Source: Bacteroidales bacterium
GTDB taxonomy: Bacteria; Bacteroidota; Bacteroidia; Bacteroidales; VadinHA17
Direction: 5' to 3'
Assembly (NCBI GenBank): GCA_016928075.1
Contig: JAFGLJ010000065.1
Span: 1-37,538 of the forward strand
Length of the DNA: 37,538 nt
In this document: positions 10,401-18,691 of the stretch, piece by piece
How positions within the stretch are numbered: position 1 is the stretch's first letter
Layout of the letters: each line of letters begins with the position of its first letter
Position numbers and translations under genes: made by a program
The notes under the pieces: generated by a model
What the model saw: the letters and a program-made list of their open reading frames with translations, nothing else
The model's database searches: none
What the model was told of the DNA's origin: nothing

Positions 10401-10947
10401 TACGCAAATCAGCGACCTTAATAATCTGAAGGATTTACAGAACAAAGAAGTTACAGTGGCAGGCATGGTCACAGAAGCAAGAAGCGGAACCAGTAAAAAC
10501 GGAAAACCCTTTGGATCATTTACGCTGCAGGATTATACTGATTCGTACAGGTTCATGCTCTTTGATAAAGATTATGTAAATAACAGTAAATACTGTAATC
10601 CCGGTTATTTCCTGCTGGTAAAAGGAAAGGTTCAGAAAAGAATGTTCAGGGAAGATGAGATGGAAGTAAGAATACAGAATATACACCTTTTGTCAAGCGT
10701 TAAAGATGAACTTATCAGATCACTTACAATAATTATTCCACTGGACAGGCTGAATGACGACCTTGTAAAGAACTTGAAGGATCTGGCAGTCAAAAATAAA
10801 GGGAATACAGAGCTTAAAATCATGATTGCTGATCCTGTTGAAAAAATCGGTATATCCTTATTCTCAAGATCACATAAAGTGGAACTCAACAATAATCTTA
10901 TAAGCTATATAGAATCTTTTCCCGGTCTTGAATTTAAAGTAAATTAG
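7462..10947 (+). CDS. dnaE: DNA polymerase III alpha subunit
   Basis: The replicative polymerase catalytic subunit, 1161 residues, typical for DnaE. The N-terminal PHP domain opens with FVHLHLHTQYSILDGA. The palm carries the catalytic aspartates in MPDIDIDFD (Asp406 and Asp408) and KMDFLGL (Asp561). The fingers include YQEQVMLLSQELAGFS and the NKSHSTCYAYVSY segment. A helix-hairpin-helix region follows near 830-900, then an OB fold (VTVAGMVTEARSG, near 995). There is no exonuclease domain, so proofreading must come from a separate subunit or from the PHP domain. It is followed at 53 bases by trxA, which has its own promoter over the dnaE 3' end. Confidence 0.98.
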   Translation: MSNFVHLHLHTQYSILDGATKISELMEVASDLDMPAVAITDHGNMFGVMEFHSLARAKGIKPIIGVEAYVARRSMSEITNKDDRSGDHLILLAKNYAGYRNLVKLVSLSWTEGFYYKPRMDKELLKEHNEGLIATSACIAGEIPTAILNNDMDTALEVIKEYRDIFGDNFYLEIQRHKTDDPVYDNDTLARQNIVIEAYKKLSKKTGIKIIATNDVHFLKAEDAEAHDRLICLNTGKELDDPDRLRYTKQEYFKTEEEMKELFPDCPEAVSNTLEIANKVENYELDHEPIMPEFPIPDEFESKDDYLRHLTYKGARERWGEINKELEERLDFELDTIKKMGYPGYFLIVQDFLRAAREMGVSVGPGRGSAAGSAVAYALRITDIDPIKYKLLFERFLNPDRISMPDIDIDFDEDGRDQVLKYVVDKYGHDRVAHIITFGTMAAKMAIRDVARVQKLQLSDADRLARLIPERPGITFHVAYEEVPELAKEKNSGDELIARTLQYAEALEGSVRQTGIHACGIIIGRDPLNEYIPLSIAKDTDLYVTQFDGNYVESVGLLKMDFLGLKTLSIIRDAIANIKTSKGIDLDISSVPLDDTKTFELYANGETTALFQFESEGMKKHLRELKPNRFEDLIAMNALYRPGPMEYIPKYIKRKHGLEKIEYLLPEMEEHLKDTYGITVYQEQVMLLSQELAGFSKGEADSLRKAMGKKKKELMDPLKIKFFEGCRARGYKEKIIERIWSDWEAFAQYAFNKSHSTCYAYVSYQTAYLKAHYPAEFMAAVLSRNISDIKKLTIFMDEARRMGIEVLGPDVNESNVNFTVNKDGNIRFGLSAIKGVGSSAVMGLIEERKKNGLFSSIFDFVERINLNALNKKSLEAMALAGAFDCFRELNRAQFFAEDNKGQVFIESLLRYGNMLKTESGTAQQSLFGDEDGFEVVKPVPPDTHEWPKLEKLNREKEVVGIFLSAHPLDDYKFEMKTFCNTQISDLNNLKDLQNKEVTVAGMVTEARSGTSKNGKPFGSFTLQDYTDSYRFMLFDKDYVNNSKYCNPGYFLLVKGKVQKRMFREDEMEVRIQNIHLLSSVKDELIRSLTIIIPLDRLNDDLVKNLKDLAVKNKGNTELKIMIADPVEKIGISLFSRSHKVELNNNLISYIESFPGLEFKVN

Positions 10948-10956
10948 TTATATTTG
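10928..10956 (+). promoter_or_regulatory. Promoter of trxA inside the dnaE 3' end
   Basis: TTG at 10928-10930, an 18-base spacer and TATATTTG at 10949-10956. The -33 half lies within the last codons of dnaE and the -7 box begins just after the stop codon. The trxA ATG is 44 bases further on. Confidence 0.65.
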
Positions 10957-11000
10957 CCTGCTCAAAAAAGTTTTGTACACAATATATATTATATATTATC

Positions 11001-11321
11001 ATGGCTTTACATGTAAATGATTCTAATTTTGAGGAAATAGTGCTTCAGTCAGACAAACCTGTTATGGTTGATTTCTGGGCAGAGTGGTGTGGTCCCTGCA
11101 GGATGATTGCCCCTTTCGTGGAAGAAATTTCAAAAGATTATGAAGACAGGGCTCTGGTTGCTAAATGCGATGTAGATGACAGTCCCGGTGTGGCAGCAAG
11201 GTTTGGAATACGTAATATACCTACGGTTTTATTCTTTAAAAACGGTGAAGTGGCCGACAAGCAGGTTGGTGCTGTTCCCAAAGCCAATTTTGTGACAAAG
11301 CTCGAAGCCCTTTTTGACTGA
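11001..11321 (+). CDS. trxA: Thioredoxin
   Basis: A 106-residue cytoplasmic thioredoxin with the full active site WCGPCR (Cys30 and Cys33) and the cis-Pro segment IRNIPTVLFFKNGE. It has no signal peptide and the length of a single thioredoxin fold. It reduces disulfides in ribonucleotide reductase and other clients using thioredoxin reductase. It has its own promoter and a strong terminator, so it looks monocistronic. Confidence 0.97.
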   Translation: MALHVNDSNFEEIVLQSDKPVMVDFWAEWCGPCRMIAPFVEEISKDYEDRALVAKCDVDDSPGVAARFGIRNIPTVLFFKNGEVADKQVGAVPKANFVTKLEALFD

Positions 11322-11342
11322 TAAAAATATTAAAGTAAGCAG

Positions 11343-11368
11343 GCCGTTCAAGTAAGAACGGCTTTTTT
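11343..11368 (+). terminator. Rho-independent terminator after trxA
   Basis: GCCGTTC (11343-11349), a 6-base loop and GAACGGC (11356-11362) form a perfect 7-bp stem followed by six T. The next gene starts only 12 bases after the T-run, so that gene depends on readthrough or on a promoter not recognisable here. Confidence 0.9.
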
Positions 11369-11380
11369 ATTCTCAGGCTA

Positions 11381-11956
11381 ATGAATATATGTGTTTTTGC
11401 TGCCTCCAGCAGTAAAATTGATAAAATGTATCTTGATGATGCTTCCCGGTTGGGTGAGCTTATAGCTGCCGGGGGCCATAATATTATCTATGGTGGAGGA
11501 GGTATCGGATTAATGGGGGCACTGGCTGATGCAGCCATGAAAAAGGGAGCAAAAATTACAGGAGTTATACCTTCTTTCATGCGGGATAACGGATGGGGCC
11601 ATGAGGGTATTGATGAAATAATCATAACAGAAGACCTCGGCTCCAGGAAAAAGAAAATGTTTGAGATGTCTGATGCCGTAATTGCCCTTCCCGGTGGCAT
11701 TGGCACACTTGAAGAGCTCACCGAGGCTATTACCATGAAACAGCTGGGACTTTTCAAGGGTGCACTTGTTATACTAAACACAGGATCATTCTACGATCAC
11801 TTTATTACTTTTCTTGAGGGTGTTATAGGAAAGGGTTTTATGCGTCAAGCCCACAAACAAATATGGAAAGTGACAGAAACACCTGATGAGGCCATGGAAG
11901 CAATTAGGAATTATAAAGACTGGTGTGACGATCCGGTAAGCATAGCAAGAATCTGA
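11381..11956 (+). CDS. LOG-family (TIGR00730) nucleoside monophosphate phosphoribohydrolase
   Basis: A 191-residue Rossmann-fold protein of the LOG / 'lysine decarboxylase-like' family. It carries the diagnostic motif PGGIGTLEE (residues 104-112), an N-terminal YGGGGIGLMG loop, and a SRKKKMF stretch matching the family's Arg/Lys catalytic patch. Characterised members hydrolyse cytokinin riboside 5'-monophosphates or other nucleotides to base plus ribose phosphate; older 'lysine decarboxylase' labels are misleading. The substrate here is unknown. It ends 3 bases from the convergent stop of the sensor phosphatase gene. Confidence 0.9.
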   Translation: MNICVFAASSSKIDKMYLDDASRLGELIAAGGHNIIYGGGGIGLMGALADAAMKKGAKITGVIPSFMRDNGWGHEGIDEIIITEDLGSRKKKMFEMSDAVIALPGGIGTLEELTEAITMKQLGLFKGALVILNTGSFYDHFITFLEGVIGKGFMRQAHKQIWKVTETPDEAMEAIRNYKDWCDDPVSIARI

Positions 11957-11959
11957 TAC

Positions 11960-14900
11960 TTAAGGCACCTTTGTCCCTATGATAAGGATATCATCTATCT
12001 GATTCATGTCGCCCATCCATTCTTCCAGAGTTGTAAGCAAGTGCTCCTTTTGCTCCTGCATGGGCAGCGATGAAATCTTTACAAGCTCATTTTTAAGGTT
12101 TACCACCTTGAACTTTTTACCTTCAGGCCCGCCAAACTGGTCAGCATATCCATCAGAGAACATATAAAGTATATCACCTTTCCTGATATCGACACTTACA
12201 TTTTCAAACTTCTTTTCACGGGCTGTAGCCATACCTATGGGGAAGCGATCAGCTTTAATGGTAATTGCTTCTCCATCCCTTACAATTACCAGCGGGTTAT
12301 AGGCACCGGCGTATTCAAGCTTCTTATGCTTTTTATCATAGGCTATCAAGGCAAGGTCCATGCCATCATTAATAACCTCGTCTCCTCTCTGAATTAATGA
12401 TCTGGTCACTTCAACATTAAGCTGGTCCAGTATGGCACCGGGCCTTGTTAAACCATATTCCCTTACTATCTTGGTTAAGGAATTGTGACCTATTATAGAC
12501 ATAAAAGCTCCGGGAACACCATGGCCCGTGCAATCGACCGCAGCTATAAACTGAATATCCCCGTTATCATGCATCCAGTAAAAATCACCGCTGACGATAT
12601 CTTTGGGTAAAAAAAGCACGAATGTATCATCAAAACTGTCTTCGGGAGGCAGCATAGCTTTCTGTATCCTCTCGGCATACCTGATGCTTGCCGTTATATC
12701 CCTGTTCTTTTCTTCTATAACCTTACTTTTATGAACAACTTCGGCGGTACGCTCAGCCACCTTTTCCTCAAGTATCCTTTTTTCGCGAATAAGGTTGCTT
12801 TCCCTTACCTTAATGTAAACCATGACGGCTACCGCCAGTAACAGTATCACAAAAATTATGAAATACGGATTTGCATAGAAAGGAGGCCTGATAATAAAGT
12901 CATAGTTTACCGGCTCTGTGTTCCATACTCCATCACTGTTCTGAGCTTTTACCTTGAAGGTATATTTCCCGGGTGACAGGGATGAGTATATTGCCGTTGT
13001 CTGCTCTGTTTCAGGTCTCCATTCAGGGTCAGCACCTTCAAGCATAACCTGGTATCTCACAGCTTCCGGATTGGTGAGGCAAACACTATAATAATCAAAG
13101 GAAATATTCTTTTCAGTGTATTTCAGGCGCATACCTGGGATCATGTCTCTGTCTTCAAAATTAACCCGTACAGCTTTTATATGTGTCAAAGGATTAAGAT
13201 CAGGAGGGGGAATATTTTCGGGGGCAAGCATTGTAGCACCATTAGCAGTACCAAACCATAAATGCCCTTTGCTGTCAATAAAAGATGCATTCTGTTTGGT
13301 TTCAATACCTATAAAACCATTTTCCTCGGTGTAAGTATTAATGGTTTTATTCTCAATATTGAAGCTGTTTAAACCAATATTGGTCCCGATATACAATAAC
13401 CCTCTGTTATCAGGTTGTAACAGGTTGATGTTATTTGATAATAAACCATCCTTCTCACTCAGGTGAACAGCTATGGTATCATCCTTCAATCCAAGAACAC
13501 CATATTGAGTCCCAAGCCAGATGGTTCCGTCATTTGACCCTGTAATACATGTGGGCGGCAGGTTAATATTCAGATTCACTACCTCAAATGTATCTTTAAC
13601 CGGATCATACCTTGTCAGACCGATACCTCGTTCCGATCCTATCCAGATTTTTCCGCTTTTATCAACATAAAGAGCCGTTATACCATTTCCTGCCAGTCCG
13701 TCAATATTGGTATACCTTCTTCCCATATTCTCCTCAATATCCCATACAGCAACCCCTTCATTGGTTCCAATCCAGAGATTATTTTCATTATCAATCTCGA
13801 GAGCCTTTACAATAAGATCCTGGTATAAGATATCATTCAGTTTATAGTCATAATCAAAATCATTCTTATTAAAATCGTACCTGTAGACACCGCTGTAATT
13901 TGTACCTATCCATAAATTACCGTTTTTATCATTGATAATGTATCTTACCTGATCTGCAATATTGTGCGTGCCTTCATAAAAAAACCAGGGTGTTCCAAGC
14001 TCGGGGTCGTATAATGTTATACCTCCGTCCGTGCCAAACCAGAACCTGTTAAATTTATCCTCTGTTATTGCCCAGACGTTCTTATCCCTGAACATATTGT
14101 CAGGATTATAATTGACAAAATGATCACCTTTGTAAACCTGAATACCGTTGTTCTGACTTGAAATTAAAATATTCCCTTCACGGTCTTCCATAATACTATG
14201 GATTTCCAGGGCCTGCAATCCATTGTTGTTATTGAAAGCCTGCATACTGCCATTATCGAAAACCGTAATTCCACCTCCCCAGGTCCCTACCCATATCTGC
14301 CCTTTTGAATCTTCCGTAATGCAACTTATCCAGTTGTTGGCCAGGCCGTCTCTTTTATCATAAATTACAGTTTCTTTCTCCCCGGGCGGAAAATAATATA
14401 ATCCGCCGTTATGTGTTCCAAACCACCTTCCGCCTTTGCTGTCTTCAAGCATGGCAATGGTGTTGAAATAGCTGGTCAGTCCTTCAGGCCTGTAGGATTC
14501 AAATTTATCTTCCTGTTGATTAAACATTTTTATACCAAGGTCTGCAATACAATAGAGAGTGCTGTCCCTGTCAATATAAATACCTGATACCTGGTCGCTT
14601 AATCCCTGGCCCCCTCTGTATTGCTTTACCACAAGAGTACTTACTTCCTCTTCGGGAAAATCAGTAGATAATGCGCCACTGGAACTTGTTGTGATCCACA
14701 GTTTATCATTGTGTTCAGCAATCCCTGTAATATCTCCTTTTATTTCGAGGGTATTAAAATCAATAATCCTGAAAGTATTATTTTCATAGCATGTCAGTCC
14801 GCCATTAAGGTGTCCCATCCATATTCGTCCTGTATGATCCTCATATATTGTACGCACACCTCCTATGGCCATCCCGTCATCACTGGAGAAATTCTCAAAT

Positions 14901-15130
14901 TCAGACCCATCCCACCTTGTAACGCCGCTTTCTGTACCAAGCCAGAGATAATCCGATCTGTCCTGTATTATGGTATATACTTTCGAGGAGCTGAGTCCTT
15001 CAGAAACACCATAACTGTCAAAATAATAAGTCTGTGATAATGCAGCCGGGATATTCACTGATAAAATAATGATCATCAGGCACAGATACCTGATGATCAT
15101 CATAAGTAAATAGGAGCTTTTCTTATACAT
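11960..15130 (-). CDS. Transmembrane sensor: two-component propeller, Y_Y_Y and SpoIIE/PP2C phosphatase
   Basis: This 1056-residue protein has a signal or anchor segment at residues 8-33. About 14 propeller blades with the recurring (L/I)W(I/L/F)GT motif follow at about 60-635, consistent with two seven-bladed propellers. A Y_Y_Y domain lies at about 670-748, one membrane helix at 755-774 and a coiled coil at 778-815. The C-terminal SpoIIE-type PP2C phosphatase spans about 818-1056. Metal-binding aspartates are visible in SGDF (849), VDCTGHG (866), FSDGYAD (993) and IDDI (1046/1047). There is no kinase or receiver domain, so the output is Ser/Thr dephosphorylation of a cytoplasmic partner in response to a periplasmic cue. 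It starts 6 bases after the caspase gene stops, so the two form one transcript. Confidence 0.93.
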   Translation of the reverse strand: MYKKSSYLLMMIIRYLCLMIIILSVNIPAALSQTYYFDSYGVSEGLSSSKVYTIIQDRSDYLWLGTESGVTRWDGSEFENFSSDDGMAIGGVRTIYEDHTGRIWMGHLNGGLTCYENNTFRIIDFNTLEIKGDITGIAEHNDKLWITTSSSGALSTDFPEEEVSTLVVKQYRGGQGLSDQVSGIYIDRDSTLYCIADLGIKMFNQQEDKFESYRPEGLTSYFNTIAMLEDSKGGRWFGTHNGGLYYFPPGEKETVIYDKRDGLANNWISCITEDSKGQIWVGTWGGGITVFDNGSMQAFNNNNGLQALEIHSIMEDREGNILISSQNNGIQVYKGDHFVNYNPDNMFRDKNVWAITEDKFNRFWFGTDGGITLYDPELGTPWFFYEGTHNIADQVRYIINDKNGNLWIGTNYSGVYRYDFNKNDFDYDYKLNDILYQDLIVKALEIDNENNLWIGTNEGVAVWDIEENMGRRYTNIDGLAGNGITALYVDKSGKIWIGSERGIGLTRYDPVKDTFEVVNLNINLPPTCITGSNDGTIWLGTQYGVLGLKDDTIAVHLSEKDGLLSNNINLLQPDNRGLLYIGTNIGLNSFNIENKTINTYTEENGFIGIETKQNASFIDSKGHLWFGTANGATMLAPENIPPPDLNPLTHIKAVRVNFEDRDMIPGMRLKYTEKNISFDYYSVCLTNPEAVRYQVMLEGADPEWRPETEQTTAIYSSLSPGKYTFKVKAQNSDGVWNTEPVNYDFIIRPPFYANPYFIIFVILLLAVAVMVYIKVRESNLIREKRILEEKVAERTAEVVHKSKVIEEKNRDITASIRYAERIQKAMLPPEDSFDDTFVLFLPKDIVSGDFYWMHDNGDIQFIAAVDCTGHGVPGAFMSIIGHNSLTKIVREYGLTRPGAILDQLNVEVTRSLIQRGDEVINDGMDLALIAYDKKHKKLEYAGAYNPLVIVRDGEAITIKADRFPIGMATAREKKFENVSVDIRKGDILYMFSDGYADQFGGPEGKKFKVVNLKNELVKISSLPMQEQKEHLLTTLEEWMGDMNQIDDILIIGTKVP

Positions 15131-15136
15131 AAAGAA

Positions 15137-17473
15137 TTATTTTACAATAAAGAAGAAAGTTCCGTTTTCATCCTGTAAACCTTTTATTGTACCGAATTTA
15201 GGTGTTTGCCTGTTTTCATTTTTCACTGCTATGGATACGCTGGTCACTATTTCTTCAATAGAAATACAGGCTTTCGGATTGTTCTCCAGTGTATTTGCGA
15301 AAGTCCTTGTAAACTGGGAATCGTCGGATGCCAGCTCACGGTCTGCAGACGAAAAAACCTGTGATGATTTTGACTGAGTTGCTTTCCAGTCACTGCAGGA
15401 TGGTATTGGACCTATTTCTCTCATTGCCGTATAGAAGCTGGGGCCTGACTCACATGCGTCGGTAACAACCAGGGTGTGTGTCAGCACATCGGTTACAGGC
15501 TCCATTGCTGCCCTGAGGGTATTGATATTGAAATAAGTAAACTCATCATCCCTGCGGGCATCGACCGGTATCCAGTACCCGACATCATTTACAAACTTCC
15601 CATGACCCGCATACCATATCAGCAGGGATTTAACCTGGTTTCTCTTGACCAGGTCCCTCAGTTCTATTGTGAAGAACTTCTCCATTGCATCCTTTGTCAG
15701 GTCTTTTTTATGTATAACATTATTGACCTGGTAATTGGCAAGAGCCCGCTTCATGAGGTTAATATCCTTAACGGGGCCGTCAAGGCTTGCGAAAGAACTG
15801 TAATTTGAATTTTCAATAAAAACCACCCATGTTTTGCCCATGGGATTATCTGCAGAGATAATAGCACCTTCCCTGTTAAGAATGAAAGTGGTTTCCTCCC
15901 TGTTTCCGAATACATCTTCTGCAATAACCGTTATTCTTTCCTTGTTTAAAATATCTATTGTGGCTGTGAATGTTGGGTTTTCCTGTTCAACAGGATAACT
16001 GGCGGTTACCCCTTCAATAAAAATTGACCTGATAAGGCTGTTATCAGTTATTTTGCCCTGTATAAACAGGTTCCGGTTATTATTATCAAGAAAAATCTGG
16101 TTGTCATCCCCGGCATAGGGTGCAAGAATTGATATTTGAGGAGGATCTATTTCTGTTCTGACAATATGGTAATTTAATTCGGCCTGGTTATCATAATCGT
16201 CTGTTGCCACCATGATTATTGTCTCGGCATCTTCAATATCAAGATTTGCCAGGAATTCATATGTCCCGTCCGATCCTTTTTCGAACAATGATTCATGGCC
16301 ATTGATGACAAGTGATTTCAGCGGACTTTTATCTGTTATACTTCCTGATATAATAAGTTTATCAGCATCACCTCTTACTTCTATGGTAGTCCCCTTAACT
16401 TCAGGGCTGACTATTTGTACCCTGGGAGGTTCATTCTCCCTGTTTATTTCAAAAAGCCTTTTCTCTGCTTCGCTCAGTAATTTACGGGCCTTCATGTTAA
16501 ATTCTGACAGTTCAGTGATGGTTGAATAGTCTTTGGCTGCCTTTTCGTAATCCATAATCTCTTCATATGAATTTGCCCTCTTAAAATAATACTCTGGTTC
16601 CGATGAATTCAGTGATATTGCTTTTGTAAAATCAGCTATGGCATTTGGATGCTGGTTAAACTCCTGGTAATATATTCCCCTGTCCATGTAATGCTTTGGA
16701 TCGTCAGGTTCGATAAGGATATTCCTTGAAATATCATTTATGGCTGACGGGTACTCGAGCTGTGCAACGTAAATCCTGCTTCTGGTGAGATAGGCTTCGG
16801 TGTTTCTGTCATCATTCTTAATCACTTCGGAGCAGTGTTGCATTGCTGCATCCAGTTCACCGTTCCTTATAAGAAGGTTTGCCATTGCCAGTCTTGCATC
16901 GGTATAGTTCCTGTTTTTACTTATTGCCTTTTCGAAATCTCTTCTGGCAAGAGCATCATTATTGAGTGCAACGTATGCAAGCCCCCTTTGATAGTAATTT
17001 AAACCATCCTCCATGAACAGCATTGCTGTATCTGATACTTTCAGGGCCTGGTCATACATACCCAGCGCCAGCAATGTTCTGACTTTCTCCGGGTAGATCT
17101 TTGCCTCCCTTTTCGCCACCCTGCTGGCATGGTTAAGATGGGCCAGTGCCTGTTCATACTTACCCATTCTATTACTGACCCTGCCCAGGAGGAAAAGGAC
17201 TTCCTTTTCATTAGGTTCAAAAACTTTCGCCTTTTCATAATCAGAATAGGCTTCCTCATGCCGTTCAATTTGCTCCAAAGCCTTTCCGCGTGCAACATAC
17301 AGATCAATTTCTGTTGGCTTCAATTCGATAGCATGGGTATACTGCTCTATGGCATCTTCGTATTTACCGTTCTCGACAAACTTTTCAGCTGCTTTTTTTA
17401 GCTTCCTGTAATTCTGGCCGTTGAGTGTGGCTGCAACACCTATTAATAACAGAAGAGTGACGAATTTTCTCAT
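15137..17473 (-). CDS. Exported TPR / Ig-like / caspase-family (C14) protein
   Basis: This 778-residue protein opens with a Sec signal peptide (MRKFVTLLLLIGVAATLNG). About eight TPR units follow at about 24-340. Two Ig-like modules lie at about 349-440 and 443-535, each opening with a PP(R/Q)xxIxxP motif. A caspase/metacaspase domain occupies about 546-778. The catalytic dyad is intact: His624 in WYAGHG and Cys674 in VTDACESG. The downstream SSADRELASDDSQFTRTF stretch is also family-typical. The signal peptide puts the caspase in the periplasm or on the outer membrane, on the same side as the sensor domain of its operon partner. Targets are unknown. Bacterial caspase homologues take part in defence, signalling and proteolysis. 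The absence of a cytoplasmic recognition domain argues against a classical defence effector. Confidence 0.92.
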   Translation of the reverse strand: MRKFVTLLLLIGVAATLNGQNYRKLKKAAEKFVENGKYEDAIEQYTHAIELKPTEIDLYVARGKALEQIERHEEAYSDYEKAKVFEPNEKEVLFLLGRVSNRMGKYEQALAHLNHASRVAKREAKIYPEKVRTLLALGMYDQALKVSDTAMLFMEDGLNYYQRGLAYVALNNDALARRDFEKAISKNRNYTDARLAMANLLIRNGELDAAMQHCSEVIKNDDRNTEAYLTRSRIYVAQLEYPSAINDISRNILIEPDDPKHYMDRGIYYQEFNQHPNAIADFTKAISLNSSEPEYYFKRANSYEEIMDYEKAAKDYSTITELSEFNMKARKLLSEAEKRLFEINRENEPPRVQIVSPEVKGTTIEVRGDADKLIISGSITDKSPLKSLVINGHESLFEKGSDGTYEFLANLDIEDAETIIMVATDDYDNQAELNYHIVRTEIDPPQISILAPYAGDDNQIFLDNNNRNLFIQGKITDNSLIRSIFIEGVTASYPVEQENPTFTATIDILNKERITVIAEDVFGNREETTFILNREGAIISADNPMGKTWVVFIENSNYSSFASLDGPVKDINLMKRALANYQVNNVIHKKDLTKDAMEKFFTIELRDLVKRNQVKSLLIWYAGHGKFVNDVGYWIPVDARRDDEFTYFNINTLRAAMEPVTDVLTHTLVVTDACESGPSFYTAMREIGPIPSCSDWKATQSKSSQVFSSADRELASDDSQFTRTFANTLENNPKACISIEEIVTSVSIAVKNENRQTPKFGTIKGLQDENGTFFFIVK

Positions 17474-17578
17474 AACAGTAATATTTTTTTCATTATACGC
17501 AATTACTAAATAAAAGATACACCTTATGAACCGCCTTAATAGTTTAGAGCATAGGCTTTTTAGTCATCCGATTATTCT

Positions 17579-17611
17579 CAAAGTTAATATTTTTTTAATA
17601 TCTCCTTCCAA
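17579..17611 (-). promoter_or_regulatory. Promoter of the caspase-sensor operon
   Basis: On the minus strand TTG (17611-17609), a 22-base spacer and TAACTTTG (17586-17579). The predicted 5' leader is about 100 bases. This separates the operon from ribD, which ends just upstream at 17617. Confidence 0.65.
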
Positions 17612-17616
17612 TCAAT

Positions 17617-18666
17617 TTAGTCCAGGGGCCTCAGGTATTCAAGTCTGCTCTCCCTGAAATTCCTCTGCAAGGTTATTTTCCCCTTTATAACCGGCGCTTT
17701 CAGGCCTGTTCCGAAAATAACCTGCCCTTTGAAAACCCTGGCTTCATCCCATAATCCTGCATCTATAAACTGGGAGAGCACTTCATATCCTCCTTCAATA
17801 ATTACAGATTGTATTTCTGCCTCATACATAAATGACATAATTTCTTCGAGTGCTGTTTCACGGCTGGTCAGGGATATGTATTCAGCTTGTCCACTGGCCC
17901 TGGAAGGGTTGGGGCTGAAAATTACCGTTCGTGGCTCTCCTCCGAATATTTTCAAGCCGGCAGGCAGGTTTGAGGAATCACTGAGCACAAACCTAAGTGG
18001 ATTTGTTCCTCTCCAAAGTCTCACATCCAGCGCCGGATCATCATTACAGGCTGTCTTATCACCTATTAAAATAGCATTTTCTTCCGATCGCCATTTATGC
18101 ACCAGCATTCTCTCTTCCACCCCTGTAATCCAGGTTGGCCCTGTTTGATTATTCAACCTCAGCCTGTCAATATATCCATCAGCACTCTGGGCCCATTTCA
18201 GTACAATGTAAGGACGTCGTTTTTCATGGTAGGTAAAAAATCTTTTATTCAACTCACGGTTTTCATTTGCAAGTATACCTGTCTTTACTTCCACACCGGA
18301 TTCTATAAGCATATTGATACCTTTCCCGCCAACATTCAGGCTGGGATCGGTTGAGCCTATCACGACCCTGGGTATCTTTTCTTCTATTATCCTTTTCGCA
18401 CACGGAGGAGTACGCCCATAATGGGAGCATGGTTCGAGGTTTACATACATGGTTGCAATTTTTAATAAATTTTTATCCTTAACGGTATCTATAGCCTTTA
18501 CCTCTGCATGCGCTTCCCCTGGCCTGGTATGATAACCTTCGCCAATTATCTTATCTTCGTGTACAATTACTGCTCCCACAAGAGGATTGGGCCTTGTATT
18601 ACCGGTTGCCCTTGAAGCCAGTTCAATGGCTCTCTCCATGTATTTTCTGTCAATTAAGCTAACCAT
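17617..18666 (-). CDS. ribD: Bifunctional riboflavin biosynthesis deaminase/reductase
   Basis: A 349-residue RibD. The N-terminal deaminase domain has the zinc ligands HAE (His53, catalytic Glu55) and PC-SHYGRTPPC (Cys80, Cys89), plus TRPNPLVGAV. The C-terminal reductase domain begins near residue 150 (YIVLKWAQSADGYID) and includes the EGGYEVLSQF nucleotide-binding segment. The two domains carry out successive deamination and reduction steps of the pyrimidine intermediate on the way to riboflavin. No other rib gene is nearby and no FMN riboswitch is visible upstream. The start codon overlaps the far end of the divergent prmC leader region, leaving almost no room for a separate promoter. Confidence 0.95.
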   Translation of the reverse strand: MVSLIDRKYMERAIELASRATGNTRPNPLVGAVIVHEDKIIGEGYHTRPGEAHAEVKAIDTVKDKNLLKIATMYVNLEPCSHYGRTPPCAKRIIEEKIPRVVIGSTDPSLNVGGKGINMLIESGVEVKTGILANENRELNKRFFTYHEKRRPYIVLKWAQSADGYIDRLRLNNQTGPTWITGVEERMLVHKWRSEENAILIGDKTACNDDPALDVRLWRGTNPLRFVLSDSSNLPAGLKIFGGEPRTVIFSPNPSRASGQAEYISLTSRETALEEIMSFMYEAEIQSVIIEGGYEVLSQFIDAGLWDEARVFKGQVIFGTGLKAPVIKGKITLQRNFRESRLEYLRPLD

Positions 18667-18678
18667 GAAATATTATAC

Positions 18679-18686
18679 TAATTTTG
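18679..18686 (+). promoter_or_regulatory. -7 box of prmC, suggesting a leaderless mRNA
   Basis: TAATTTTG matches TAnnTTTG and ends only 5 bases before the preferred prmC ATG at 18692. The RNA would then start at or next to the start codon. No good TTG is seen at -33. Confidence 0.45.
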
Positions 18687-18691
18687 ATAAC

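Noticed and set aside
11381..11956. Lysine decarboxylase
   Set aside because: The PGGxGTxxE motif marks LOG-type nucleotide hydrolases; the decarboxylase label is a historical mis-annotation.
15137..17473. Cytoplasmic caspase defence effector (CHAT/Craspase-type)
   Set aside because: A clear Sec signal peptide and periplasmic-style Ig modules, plus a sensor phosphatase partner, do not fit that arrangement; no nuclease, gasdermin or CRISPR gene is nearby.
18587..18691. Longer N-terminus for prmC (starts at 18587 or 18665)
   Set aside because: These starts lie within ribD or upstream of the -7 box, and the extra residues are antisense to the conserved RibD N-terminus.
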